Assembly: GCF_002869965.1 (NCBI RefSeq)
Contig: NZ_PEBS01000018.1
Span: 24,990-88,989 of the forward strand
Reading direction: 5' to 3'
Length of the DNA: 64,000 bases
Origin: Janthinobacterium sp. ROICE36
Lineage (GTDB): Bacteria > Pseudomonadota > Gammaproteobacteria > Burkholderiales > Burkholderiaceae_D
Below are positions 54,015 through 63,221 of the stretch, one piece after another. The notes beneath the pieces are model-generated. The model did not search any database. It worked only from the letters and a program-made list of their open reading frames with translations, and was not told the origin of the DNA. How positions within the stretch are numbered: position 1 is the stretch's first letter; each line of letters opens with the position of its first letter. Position numbers and translations under genes: made by a program.

Positions 54015-55693
54015 GCAACCTTCTTTTCGTCGCGCAATTGACGGCGCAAGATCTTGCCGACATTGGTTTTCGGCAATTCATCGCGGAACTCGATGTATTT
54101 CGGCTTCTTGTAGGCCGTCAATTCATGCTTGCAATGCTCGCGGATCTGCTCCACCGTCAGGGTCGGATCCTTGCGCACGACAAACACTTTCACGGCTTCG
54201 CCCGCGTTGGCATCGGGCACGCCGATGCACGCGCATTCGAGCACGCCCGGGCACGCAGAGACCACCTCTTCCACCTCGTTCGGATACACGTTGAAGCCGG
54301 AAACGATGATCATGTCTTTCTTGCGGTCCACGATCTTCACATAGCCGCGCTCGTCCATGACACCCACGTCGCCCGTCTTGAAGTAACCGTCCGCCGTCAT
54401 CGACTTGGCCGTTTCGTCCGGACGCTGCCAGTAGCCGGCCATCACTTGCGGGCCGCGCACGGCAATCTCGCCCGGCTCGCCCAGCGGCACTTCCGCGCCG
54501 TCGTCGTTCAAAATGGCCACTTCCGTCGACGGGAAAGGCAAGCCGATGGTGCCCGTGAATTCCGTGATATCGACACGGTTTCCCGTCACCACCGGTGATG
54601 TTTCCGACATGCCATAGCCTTCGATCAGCGGACAGCCCGTCAGTTTCAGCCAGCGTTCGGCCACATTGCGCTGCAAGGCCATGCCGCCGCCATTGCACAC
54701 CTTGTAGCTGGAGAAATCGAGCTTGGCAAATTCGGCATTGTTCAGCAGCGCGTTGTACAAGGTGTTGACGGCCGGGAAAACGACGATCTTGTGCTTGCTC
54801 AATTCCTTGACGAAACCGGGAATGTCGCGCGGGTTGGGTATCAGCACGTTCAAGCCACCCAGGCGCATGCCCATCAGGGCGCTGACCGTCAGCGAATAGA
54901 TGTGATACAGGGGCAAGGCGCACATGAATCCCATCGAGGTGGCGCGCATCTCAGGCGTCATCACGGGCGTCATCCACGCTTCGTTTTGCAGCACGTTGGC
55001 GATCACGTTACGGTGCAACAACATCGCGCCTTTCGACACGCCCGTCGTGCCACCCGTGTATTGCAGGAAGACGATATCGTCATGCCCCTGCTGCACGGGC
55101 TTGAGCGTCAGGTGCGCGCCTTCGGCCAGCATCTTGTTGAAACTGATGGCGCCAGGCAAGGAAAACGCAGGCACCATTTTCTTGATCTTGCGCACGACGA
55201 AATTGACGATGGCGCCCTTCAAGCCGCCCAGCAAATCGCCCATGGTGGCGACGATCACATGCTTGACCTGGGTATGCGGCAACACCTGCTCCACCGTGGT
55301 GGCGAAGTTTTCCAGCACGATGATCGCTACACTGCCCGAATCGATCAGCTGGTGCTGCAATTCACGCGGTGTGTACAGCGGGTTGACATTCACCACGGTA
55401 TAGCCGGCGCGCAAAATCGCCGCCATGGCCACCGGATATTGCAGCACGTTCGGCAGCATGATCGCCACACGCGCACCTGGCTGCAAACCCTTGCTTTGCA
55501 ACCAGGCCCCCATCTGCTGCGACAGCTGGTCGAGCTCGCGGTAAGTAATGAATTTATCCATGCACACGAAAGCGTTGCGGTCCGCATATTTCTGGAACGA
55601 CTCTTCCAGCAAATGCGTCACGGAACGGTATTGCGTGCAATCAATCTCTGCGGGAACGCTGTCCGGGTACGACTTCAACCAAATCTTGTCCAT
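54011..55693 (-). CDS. fadD: Long-chain fatty acid-CoA ligase, paralogue A
   Basis: This enzyme activates fatty acids to acyl-CoA with ATP for beta-oxidation, in the cytosol at the inner membrane. The 560 residues have the AMP-binding motif YTGGTTGVSKGA, EGYGMSETSPVV, GEIAVRGPQVMAGYW, YFKTGDVG and the C-domain lysine in PKTNVGKILRR. It is a close paralogue of the next gene upstream (55749-57431): same length, 76 of the first 100 aligned residues identical by my count. An intrinsic terminator ends only 20 bases before its start, so its expression probably depends on read-through or on a promoter inside the other copy. Confidence 0.95.
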   Translation of the reverse strand: MDKIWLKSYPDSVPAEIDCTQYRSVTHLLEESFQKYADRNAFVCMDKFITYRELDQLSQQMGAWLQSKGLQPGARVAIMLPNVLQYPVAMAAILRAGYTVVNVNPLYTPRELQHQLIDSGSVAIIVLENFATTVEQVLPHTQVKHVIVATMGDLLGGLKGAIVNFVVRKIKKMVPAFSLPGAISFNKMLAEGAHLTLKPVQQGHDDIVFLQYTGGTTGVSKGAMLLHRNVIANVLQNEAWMTPVMTPEMRATSMGFMCALPLYHIYSLTVSALMGMRLGGLNVLIPNPRDIPGFVKELSKHKIVVFPAVNTLYNALLNNAEFAKLDFSSYKVCNGGGMALQRNVAERWLKLTGCPLIEGYGMSETSPVVTGNRVDITEFTGTIGLPFPSTEVAILNDDGAEVPLGEPGEIAVRGPQVMAGYWQRPDETAKSMTADGYFKTGDVGVMDERGYVKIVDRKKDMIIVSGFNVYPNEVEEVVSACPGVLECACIGVPDANAGEAVKVFVVRKDPTLTVEQIREHCKHELTAYKKPKYIEFRDELPKTNVGKILRRQLRDEKKVA

Positions 55694-55713
55694 CTCGCCT
55701 CATCTTTATCGGT

Positions 55714-55741
55714 AAAAGGGATGCGCCTCCAGGCGCATCCC
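55714..55741 (-). terminator. Perfect intrinsic terminator between the two fadD genes
   Basis: On the minus strand a perfect 10-bp stem (55732-55741 with 55718-55727, GGGATGCGCC arms) with a 4-base loop is followed by four T. It lies 8 bases after the upstream fadD stop and 20 bases before the ATG of the downstream one. Confidence 0.8.
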
Positions 55742-55748
55742 ACACTGT

Positions 55749-57431
55749 TTATGCTGCTATCTTCGTTTCGTCACGCAGGGCGCGACGCAAAATCTTGCCG
55801 ACGTTGGTTTTCGGCAGTTCATCGCGGAACTCGATGTATTTCGGCCGCTTGTAACCGGTGAATTGTTCCTTGCAATACGCGGCCAGCACTGCCTGGGTCA
55901 GGTTCGGATCCTTGCGTACCACAAACACTTTTACGGCCTCGCCCGAATGTTCATCGGGCACGCCCACGCAAGCGCACTCAAGCACGCCCGGATGGGCCGC
56001 GATGACGGCTTCGACTTCGTTCGGATATACATTGAAGCCGGAGACGAGAATCATGTCTTTCTTGCGGTCGACGATCTTCACGTAACCGCGTTCATCCATG
56101 ATGCCCACGTCGCCCGATTTAAAGTAGCCGTCGGGGGTCATGACCTTGGCGGTCTCGTCGGGACGGTTCCAGTAGCCCGTCATCACTTGCGGGCCGCGGA
56201 TGGCGATCTCGCCCGTCTGGCCCAGCGGCACTTCCTTGCCGTCATCGTCGAGAATCGCGATCTCGGTCGATGGAATCGGCAAGCCGATGGTGCCGGAAAA
56301 CGCCGTGCTGTCGGCGCGGTTACACGTGGCGACAGGCGACGTTTCCGACAGGCCATAACCCTCGATGATGGACACGCCCGTCGCTTGCAGCCATTTGTCA
56401 TTGACGGCTTGCTGCACCGCCATGCCGCCGCCATTGGCGATCTTCAAGCCCGAGAAGTCGAGCTTGGCAAAGTCGGGGTGATTCACCAGCGCGTTATACA
56501 GCGTATTGACCGCTGGCAACAGGTTGAATTTGTACTTGCCCAGTTCCTTGATCAGGCCCGGAATATCGCGCGGATTCGGGATCAGGATATTCAGGGCGCC
56601 CACGCGCGTGCCCCACATCGCGCACGCCGTCAGGGCAAAGATATGGTACAGCGGCAAGGCGCAGACGATGATGAGCTGCTCGCGGCTGTTCTGATCGAGT
56701 GCCGCGCCCGACCACGCTTCGCTTTGCAGCACATTGGCGATCACGTTGCGGTGGCTCAAGGTCGCGCCTTTCGACACGCCCGTGGTGCCACCCGTATATT
56801 GCAGGAAGGCGGCGTCGTGGATGCTCAGCTCGACGGGCGTGAGTTTCATGCGGCTGCCCAGCGCCATCGCCTGCTTGAAACGCATGGCGTTCGGCAGGGA
56901 ATACGCGGGCACCATCTTCTTGACGTTGCGCACGACAAAATTGACGATCATGCCTTTCAAGCCACCCAGCATTTCACCCATGCTGGCGACGATGATGTGC
57001 TTGACGGCCGTCTTGCTCAACACTTGCTCGACCGTATGGGCAAAGTTTTCCAGCACGATGATCGCTTCGCTGCCCGAATCATTGAGCTGGTGCTCGAGTT
57101 CGCGCGGCGTGTACAGCGGATTGACGTTGACCACCGTGTAGCCGGCGCGCAAGACGGCAGCAATCGCCACCGGATACTGCAGCACATTCGGCATCATCAA
57201 GGCGACTCTGGCCCCTTTTTTCATGCCACGGCTTTGCAGCCAGGCACCCAGCTGGCGCGAATAGGTGTCAAGTTCGGCATAGGTGAGAAATTTGTCCATG
57301 CAGACATAGGCATTGCGGTCTGCATATTTTTGAAACGCTTCTTCCAGCAAATGCACCAGCGAACGATATTGATCAGGATCGATGTCGGCAGGAACGCCGG
57401 GAGGATACGACTTCAGCCAAATTTTTTCCAT
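55749..57431 (-). CDS. fadD: Long-chain fatty acid-CoA ligase, paralogue B
   Basis: This is the second FadD of 560 residues, with the same motifs as its neighbour (YTGGTTGVSKGA, EGYGLSETSPVA, GEIAIRGPQVMTGYW, PKTNVGKILRR). The most variable region is the acyl-binding part around residues 200-290, where the paralogues differ in a hydrophobic stretch (LIIVCALPLYHIFALTACAMWG), so their chain-length preference may differ (inference). It has the upstream promoter region with operator-like palindromes and is the first of the pair. Nothing is missing from the active site. Confidence 0.95.
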   Translation of the reverse strand: MEKIWLKSYPPGVPADIDPDQYRSLVHLLEEAFQKYADRNAYVCMDKFLTYAELDTYSRQLGAWLQSRGMKKGARVALMMPNVLQYPVAIAAVLRAGYTVVNVNPLYTPRELEHQLNDSGSEAIIVLENFAHTVEQVLSKTAVKHIIVASMGEMLGGLKGMIVNFVVRNVKKMVPAYSLPNAMRFKQAMALGSRMKLTPVELSIHDAAFLQYTGGTTGVSKGATLSHRNVIANVLQSEAWSGAALDQNSREQLIIVCALPLYHIFALTACAMWGTRVGALNILIPNPRDIPGLIKELGKYKFNLLPAVNTLYNALVNHPDFAKLDFSGLKIANGGGMAVQQAVNDKWLQATGVSIIEGYGLSETSPVATCNRADSTAFSGTIGLPIPSTEIAILDDDGKEVPLGQTGEIAIRGPQVMTGYWNRPDETAKVMTPDGYFKSGDVGIMDERGYVKIVDRKKDMILVSGFNVYPNEVEAVIAAHPGVLECACVGVPDEHSGEAVKVFVVRKDPNLTQAVLAAYCKEQFTGYKRPKYIEFRDELPKTNVGKILRRALRDETKIAA

Positions 57432-57536
57432 CCTGTGCCTCTTGTCTCGAATAATCGTGGGGGAGCCGGCGCAGCCTGCCGGCGCGGATCATTGCTGCGG
57501 ATTCTGTCGTCCTGCAGTCAGTTTGAGCATTCTGAC

Positions 57537-57601
57537 GAGCAATTGCTCTATGCTACTAACGCGATGCTATCGGGCGCCGCGCTTCCATGCAAGCGCTTTC
57601 A
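57537..57601 (-). promoter_or_regulatory. fadD promoter with LacI/cre-like operator and second palindrome
   Basis: On the minus strand TTGCAT (57587-57592) and TAGCAT (57564-57569) are 17 bases apart, a plausible promoter starting near 57557. TGAAAGCGCTTGCA (57588-57601) overlaps the -35 and fits the LacI/CcpA-family operator pattern TGWAARCGYTWNCA exactly. A perfect palindrome GAGCAATTGCTC lies at 57537-57548, just after the predicted start. A second TAGCAT occurs at 57550-57555. The remaining bases of the gap 57432-57707 show no gene. Confidence 0.5.
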
Positions 57602-57707
57602 ACAGTATTCGAGCGGCAACTCTAGGGGCTTTTTGTGCTGCAGTGCAGCATGACAAATACACTGTTGCAGGATCGTTTGCCCTGACGTGCGGGACAATTT
57701 TTACGGG

Positions 57708-58757
57708 TCAGGGGCTGGACAATTGTTCCAGCGCACGCCTGCGCTCAGGCTTCTTGATCTGAGACATTGTGTGCACTGCAGCATAAAAAGCACGAAAGTT
57801 CTTTTTTTCTTCCAGCAATTTTTTGAAGGCAGGCAAAAATTCATTGTAGGTAGACACGGAAGCCAGGTGCGCATTGCTCAATGGCTGCTCGAACCAGCGG
57901 TCATAAGCGGCAAAACCACCCCAGTGTTGCTTCAGCACCTGATACGCGTCTTGCAGTGCCGCAAACACCTGCGCCTTGCGCGCGCGCTTGTCCGCATCGC
58001 TGGCGTCACTGGCATACACGGCCTCCAGCTCCTCACGAAATTTCAGCAGCAAGGCCAGAAAATCCTGGCGCCGCGCCGTATATTGGGCGTAGGCCCCGCG
58101 CATGGCGTCATTGCCCTCGCGTGCCAGCCAGCGCCGCACGCCCGCCTCTTCCACGGCAACGGCAAACGACTCGTTGAAAGCCGAATCGCCGGGCACATAC
58201 ACCACCTGGTGCGCCAGTTCATGGAAGATCAGGCGCGCCAGTTCCGCATCGTTGTAATTGATAAAGGTCGACAGCAGGGGATCGTCGAACCAGCCCAGAG
58301 TGGAATACGCGGGCACGCCGCCCACCTGCACGTCGTAATGCTGGGCGCGCAACTCCTCGGCATACGCGAGCGCCTCTTCCTTGCTGTAATAGCCGCGATA
58401 GCTGACGCAGCCGGCGATGGGAAAACACCATTGCAGCGGCTGCAGCGACAATTCCGGCGTGGCCACCACGTTCCACAGCACAAACGGGCGCCGCAGGGCG
58501 GCATAATTCTTGTAGCTGCCATTGTCGGGCAAGTCCAGCTCGCTGACGGCAAAGCGGCGAATTTGCTGCGCCTTGGTCAGGCGCACTTTCAGGCGCGGCT
58601 CGGTGGCCGGGTCGTCGAGCCAGTCACCGATGGGGCGCGCGCCGGACCACAAGGCATATTGTCCCTGCGCCGCCTGCGTGTAGTAGCGCAGCTGCGTGCA
58701 GCCGCCCAGCAGCAAGCACACCGTGCCGACAAGCAAGCAGGCGGGCCAGCGCGGCAT
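57708..58757 (-). CDS. Lipoprotein zinc aminopeptidase-like protein (COG4324 type)
   Basis: This predicted lipoprotein of 349 residues has a lipobox LLGGC with Cys20 after a short signal peptide. The zinc site is HELAH at about residues 179-183 (HExxH), with NESFAVAVEE at about 197 likely supplying the third ligand. The C-terminal half is helical and Lys/Glu-rich. It matches the predicted aminopeptidase family of COG4324, whose role is not well known. I start it at ATG 58755-58757, with GGAAAAGG 8-9 bases upstream; it begins one base after the molybdopterin oxidoreductase stop, so translation is probably coupled. Confidence 0.8.
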   Translation of the reverse strand: MPRWPACLLVGTVCLLLGGCTQLRYYTQAAQGQYALWSGARPIGDWLDDPATEPRLKVRLTKAQQIRRFAVSELDLPDNGSYKNYAALRRPFVLWNVVATPELSLQPLQWCFPIAGCVSYRGYYSKEEALAYAEELRAQHYDVQVGGVPAYSTLGWFDDPLLSTFINYNDAELARLIFHELAHQVVYVPGDSAFNESFAVAVEEAGVRRWLAREGNDAMRGAYAQYTARRQDFLALLLKFREELEAVYASDASDADKRARKAQVFAALQDAYQVLKQHWGGFAAYDRWFEQPLSNAHLASVSTYNEFLPAFKKLLEEKKNFRAFYAAVHTMSQIKKPERRRALEQLSSP

Positions 58758-58758
58758 G

Positions 58759-60834
58759 TCAGGCAACCTTTTCCACTTCGACCAGCGTGTCGTAGAAGGT
58801 GGGGGCGCGGCCCATGTCCGTCAGGCGCTGGCTGGTCACTTCATTGGCGTTCTTGCCATCGCTGGCCAGCTTCTTCCACCATACGGACAAGCCTACCACC
58901 AGCCCACGCCGCGCCTTGTCCGTCAACCTGGCCTTGGCCACAAACGAGCCGCGGTCGTTGAAGATGCGCACCATGTCGCCGGCCACGATGCCGCGCGCGG
59001 CGCCATCGTCGGGATGAATATCGAGGTGCGGCTCGCCTTCGGCCGCGCGCAGGCTTTTCACGTTGACGAACGTGGAATTGAGGAAATTGCGCGCCGGTGG
59101 AGAAATCATGGCCAGCGGATAGCGCGCTGCCAGCGCGGGATTGCTGGCCAGCGATTCGTGCGGTGCAATATACGTCGGCAAGGGATCGAGTCCCGCCTGC
59201 GCCATGGCGCTGGAATAAAACTCGCATTTTCCTGACGGTGTGGGAAAACCGCCGGCGGCGAACGGTGCCTCGGGCATGGCCAGCTTTTGCCAGCCCCTGC
59301 GTTTCAGCGATTCCCAGTCGAAATGCACAGCGCGCGCATCCGTGGCATCAAATGCCTTGGCCGCCAGCGCATCATCGCTTTCTTGAAAGCACGGGTCATC
59401 AAAGCCCATGTACTGCGCCAACAGGCGGAAGATTTCCGTATTTGCCTTCGCTTCGCCCAGCGGTGCCACGGCCGCATTGTTCGCCATCATGTACAGGTGA
59501 CCGTAGGTGGAATGCGCATCGACATGCTCGAGCTGCGTGGTGGCGGGCAACACGATATCGGCGTAATCGACGGTATCGGTCTGGAAGTGCTCGAGCACGA
59601 CCGTAAACAAATCTTCGCGGCCAAAGCCCTGCGCCACTTTCGAGGAATCGGGTGCCACGGCCAGGGGATTCGAGTTGTAGACGATCACGGCCTCGACTTG
59701 CGGGCCGAACTCGGCCGAGCTTGCTTTTAATAAATCGTCGCCGATAGTGCTCATGTTGATGGTGCGCGGCGTGCCTTTGAGCAGATCAGGGCGCTGCAGG
59801 GCCTTGCGGTTGACGGGAAAAGAGCCTGAGCTCGACAGCTGCATGCCGCCCGCTGGATGGCGCCAGGCGCCCGTCAGGGCCGGCAGGCAGGCGATATTGC
59901 GCACGGCCATGCCCCCGCCATGCACGCGCTGCACGCCGTAGTTGGTACGGATGGCGGCGCCCTCGCCAGAGCGGCACGCTTGGCCGTACAGGCGCGCCAG
60001 TTCCACCACTTCCGTGGCCGTGATGCCGCACACCTCCGCCACGCGTTCGGGCGGCCATTCCAGCGCACGCTGTTTCAGGGCATCGTAGCCTACAGTGTAG
60101 CGTTCGATGTAGTCATGATCGAGCATATCTTCCACAATCAAGACATGCATCAAGCCCAGCGCCAGGGCCGCATCGGTGCCCGGCAGCAAGGCGACGTGCT
60201 GATGGCATTTTTCGGCCGTCAGCGAACGATACGGGTCGATGGCGATCAAGGTCGCGCCGTTGCGCTTGGCCTCTTGCGCCCGCATCCAGAAGTGCAGATT
60301 CGAGGCGATCGGATTGCCGCCCCAGATGATGATCAATTTCGCGTTCTGGAATTGCTCCAGATCCGTGCCAATGCTGGCGCCTACCGTGTAGCGGTAGCCG
60401 GTGGCGCCGGCCGAGGCGCAAATGGTGCGGTCCAGCAAGGAAGCACCGAGTTGGTTGAAGAAACGCGACGACATCGATTCGCCCTGTACCAGGCCCATGG
60501 TGCCGCAGTAGCTGTACGGCAAGATCGCCTGCGGATCGCGCGCGGCGATCGGTTTCAAGCGGGCGGCGATGGTCTGCAATGCGTCTTCCCAGCTGATGCG
60601 CTCAAACTTGCCTTCCCCCTTCTTGCCCACGCGACGCAGCGGATGCAGCAGCCTGTCCGCATGATAGGTGCGCTCCGTGAAGCGCGACACCTTGGTGCAC
60701 AGCACGCCAGCCGTGGTCGGGTGGTCGGGATCGCCCTTGACGTTGGTTGCCACGCCATCGGTCACGGTGACCAGCAAGGCGCAGGTATCGGGGCAGTCGA
60801 GCGGGCAGGCGGCGCGCACTTGGGTGGTGGTCAT
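58759..60834 (-). CDS. Molybdopterin-dependent oxidoreductase (FdhF/BisC-like)
   Basis: This Mo/W-bisMGD enzyme of 691 residues has an N-terminal 4Fe-4S motif with Cys10, Cys14, Cys18 and Cys46 (CPLDCPDTC then C after 27 residues). Conserved cofactor-domain segments include GTMGLVQGESMSSRFFNQLG, WGGNPIASNLHFW and the C-terminal HPDDGAARGIVAGDMVRIFNDRGS. There is no Tat signal, so it is probably cytosolic. The Mo ligand is uncertain from sequence alone. The substrate is unknown: candidates are formate-dehydrogenase-like or sulfoxide-reductase-like reactions. ATG 60832-60834 is preferred over a start four codons upstream. The next gene, a lipoprotein peptidase, begins one base after its stop. 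Confidence 0.88.
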   Translation of the reverse strand: MTTTQVRAACPLDCPDTCALLVTVTDGVATNVKGDPDHPTTAGVLCTKVSRFTERTYHADRLLHPLRRVGKKGEGKFERISWEDALQTIAARLKPIAARDPQAILPYSYCGTMGLVQGESMSSRFFNQLGASLLDRTICASAGATGYRYTVGASIGTDLEQFQNAKLIIIWGGNPIASNLHFWMRAQEAKRNGATLIAIDPYRSLTAEKCHQHVALLPGTDAALALGLMHVLIVEDMLDHDYIERYTVGYDALKQRALEWPPERVAEVCGITATEVVELARLYGQACRSGEGAAIRTNYGVQRVHGGGMAVRNIACLPALTGAWRHPAGGMQLSSSGSFPVNRKALQRPDLLKGTPRTINMSTIGDDLLKASSAEFGPQVEAVIVYNSNPLAVAPDSSKVAQGFGREDLFTVVLEHFQTDTVDYADIVLPATTQLEHVDAHSTYGHLYMMANNAAVAPLGEAKANTEIFRLLAQYMGFDDPCFQESDDALAAKAFDATDARAVHFDWESLKRRGWQKLAMPEAPFAAGGFPTPSGKCEFYSSAMAQAGLDPLPTYIAPHESLASNPALAARYPLAMISPPARNFLNSTFVNVKSLRAAEGEPHLDIHPDDGAARGIVAGDMVRIFNDRGSFVAKARLTDKARRGLVVGLSVWWKKLASDGKNANEVTSQRLTDMGRAPTFYDTLVEVEKVA

Positions 60835-61039
60835 GGGGCAATCCAAAAACGTTGGGGGAAGGCGATACTGTAAACCATTCCGCGCGCTTGCTGTTGGCGC
60901 AATGGCAAGCTGGTCCGTGCGCTGGATTTACCCTGCAAACAAGGGCTACAATGCATTATTAGCCGCGCCTGTTTTTGATCAAACAGCCACGATCCGGCGC
61001 GCCATACATGCCGCGCGCCAGCATCCACAGGAGATTCCG

Positions 61040-62233
61040 ATGAAATTAGTTGATCCCATCTTGGCATTTCAGTCCGAGCTGCAAGGTATCCGCCGCGACC
61101 TGCACGCGCATCCCGAGCTATGCTATGAAGAACAGCGTACCTCGGACGTGATCGCCGCCAAACTGACACAATGGGGCATTCCCGTGGTACGCGGTCTGGG
61201 TCGCACCGGCGTGGTCGGCATCATCCAGAATGGCACCTCAACGCGTGCCATCGGCTTGCGCGCCGACATGGATGCCTTGCCGATGCAGGAAATGAATACC
61301 TTCGAGCATGCTTCACGCCACCCAGGCAAGATGCACGCCTGCGGTCACGACGGCCACACGACGATGCTGCTCGGTGCGGCCCATTACCTGGCGCAGCACC
61401 GCCATTTCGACGGTACCGTGTATCTGGTCTTCCAGCCGGCCGAAGAAGGCGGCGCCGGTGCGCGCGAAATGATCGAAGACGGCTTGTTTAGCAAGTTTCC
61501 CATGGATGCCATCTACGGCATGCACAACTGGCCAGGCGTTGAAACAGGCACCCTGAGCGTGGTGGAAGGGCCAATGATGGCCTCCAGCAATGAATTCCAC
61601 GTCACGGTCAAGGGCAAGGGTGCCCACGCGGCCCAGCCCCACAAGGGCATCGACCCGGTGATGGTGGCCGTACAAATCGCGCAAAGCTGGCAAACCGTCA
61701 TCACGCGCAACAAGAGCCCGCTCGACACGGCCGTGCTGTCGATCACGCAAATCCATGCGGGCAGCGCTACCAATGTGATCCCCGATGATGCCAGCCTGGT
61801 CGGCACCGTGCGCACCTTCACCACACCCGTGCTGGACCTGATTGAAGAGCGCATGCGCGAGATCGCCGTGCATACGGCCGCCGCCTTTGGCGCGGAAGTC
61901 GACTTCCACTTCAAGCGCAACTATCCGCCGCTGGTCAACCACGCGAAGGAAACAGCGTTTGCCGTCGAAGTGATGAAAAGCGTGGTGGGCGCCGACAAGG
62001 TCAACGCGAATGTCGAACCGACCATGGGCGCTGAAGATTTTGCCTTTTTCCTGCAAGAAAAAGCCGGCTGCTACATCTTCATCGGCAATGGCGATGGCGA
62101 GCACCGCGACGGCGGCCATGGCCTGGGACCGTGCGTCTTGCACAATGGCAGCTACGACTTCAACGACCATCTGCTGCCCATCGGCGCCAGTTTCTGGGTC
62201 AAGCTGGCCGAAGCGAGCCTGCCCATCGCTTGA
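61040..62233 (+). CDS. M20-family amidohydrolase (hippurate hydrolase/aminoacylase-like)
   Basis: This di-zinc M20D enzyme of 397 residues cleaves N-acyl amino acids or similar amides. Metal-site landmarks are ACGHDGHTTMLLG (Cys101, His103), FQPAEEGGAGA (Glu135, Glu136) and YGMHNWPG. The lid domain has GKGAHAAQPHKGIDPV. The N-terminal RRDLHAHPELCYEE is typical of the hippuricase/IAA-amidohydrolase group. The ATG has CAGGAGAT 5 bases upstream. It diverges from the molybdopterin oxidoreductase gene and converges with the dehydrogenase gene downstream, leaving only one base between stops. The natural substrate is not evident. Confidence 0.92.
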   Translation: MKLVDPILAFQSELQGIRRDLHAHPELCYEEQRTSDVIAAKLTQWGIPVVRGLGRTGVVGIIQNGTSTRAIGLRADMDALPMQEMNTFEHASRHPGKMHACGHDGHTTMLLGAAHYLAQHRHFDGTVYLVFQPAEEGGAGAREMIEDGLFSKFPMDAIYGMHNWPGVETGTLSVVEGPMMASSNEFHVTVKGKGAHAAQPHKGIDPVMVAVQIAQSWQTVITRNKSPLDTAVLSITQIHAGSATNVIPDDASLVGTVRTFTTPVLDLIEERMREIAVHTAAAFGAEVDFHFKRNYPPLVNHAKETAFAVEVMKSVVGADKVNANVEPTMGAEDFAFFLQEKAGCYIFIGNGDGEHRDGGHGLGPCVLHNGSYDFNDHLLPIGASFWVKLAEASLPIA

Positions 62234-62234
62234 A

Positions 62235-63137
62235 TCAGCTCAGCTTATCCGGGCCATCACCGAGGCGCTGGCCCGGATTCAATGCTTCCAGGGCCAGCAA
62301 GGCCGCCGCATGGTCCGCCGTCGGGTACGTTTCGGCGAGACTTTCATAGCGCTGCGTTACCAGTTGCGTCACCGGCAAGGTGACGTGTGCTGCCTTGGCC
62401 GCTGCAAGGATGTTGTGCATATCCTTGATCTGGCTTTTCACCTGTCCACCGGCAACAAAATTGCGTTCCAGCATGCGCTGGCCATGCACATCCAAAATCT
62501 TGCTCTCAGCAAAACCGCCACGGATGGCCGCCCGTACGGCGGCTGCATCGGCGCCGGCCGCCTGTGCCAGCAACAGCGCTTCGGCCACGATGGTCAAGGT
62601 GGCACCGACGATCAGCTGATTGCACAGCTTGGCCACCTGTCCGCTGCCTGACGGGCCTACCAGGGTCGGACGGCCCATGGCCGCCAGAATCGCCTCAACC
62701 CGCGCGTAATCGCTGGTGCTGGCGCCGACCATGATGGCCAAGGTGCCCGCCTGCGCCCCGCCGACGCCACCCGACACAGGCGCATCGATGAAGGCATGGC
62801 CTGCCGCGTGCAAGCTGGCATGAAATTGTTGGGCCTCTGATTGCTTGGTGGAACTCATATCGATCCATAACGCAGCCGCTGGCAAGGCCGGCAGTGCCTC
62901 TTGCAGCACCTGCGCCACAATGGGACCGGCTTCCAGCATCGAGATGACCAGGTCCGCACCATTGACCGCCTCAGCCACGGAAAAAGCCGGCTGTGCCCCT
63001 GCCGCACGCAGGACTTGGGCCTTGCTGTGCGTGCGATTCCAAATTGTGACAGAATATCCAGCGCGTAGCAGGCACCGGACCATCGGATCCCCCATCAGAC
63101 CGATACCGAGAAATGCGATTTTTGTAGAGAATGTCAA
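62235..63137 (-). CDS. Beta-hydroxyacid dehydrogenase (3-hydroxyisobutyrate dehydrogenase family)
   Basis: This NAD(P)-dependent dehydrogenase of 300 residues has FLGIGLMGDPMV at about residues 9-20 as the nucleotide-binding motif. DAPVSGGVGGAQAGTLAIMVGG-like residues form the substrate loop (here DAPVSGGVGGAQAGTLAIM), and the catalytic Lys170 is in GSGQVAKLCNQL. The family includes 3-hydroxyisobutyrate, tartronate semialdehyde and glyoxylate reductases; specificity is open. I prefer the TTG at 63135-63137, with CAGGGG a few bases upstream, over a TTG seven codons earlier. No ATG start fits. The end lies one base from the stop of the M20 gene. Confidence 0.9.
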   Translation of the reverse strand: MTFSTKIAFLGIGLMGDPMVRCLLRAGYSVTIWNRTHSKAQVLRAAGAQPAFSVAEAVNGADLVISMLEAGPIVAQVLQEALPALPAAALWIDMSSTKQSEAQQFHASLHAAGHAFIDAPVSGGVGGAQAGTLAIMVGASTSDYARVEAILAAMGRPTLVGPSGSGQVAKLCNQLIVGATLTIVAEALLLAQAAGADAAAVRAAIRGGFAESKILDVHGQRMLERNFVAGGQVKSQIKDMHNILAAAKAAHVTLPVTQLVTQRYESLAETYPTADHAAALLALEALNPGQRLGDGPDKLS

Positions 63138-63221
63138 TTGAACCCCTGAGATCAACAAGTGGCGAGAGCGGCATGCAAAGCAAGGTGCCTGTACAACAAT
63201 AGCCTATCGGCCAATTTTACG

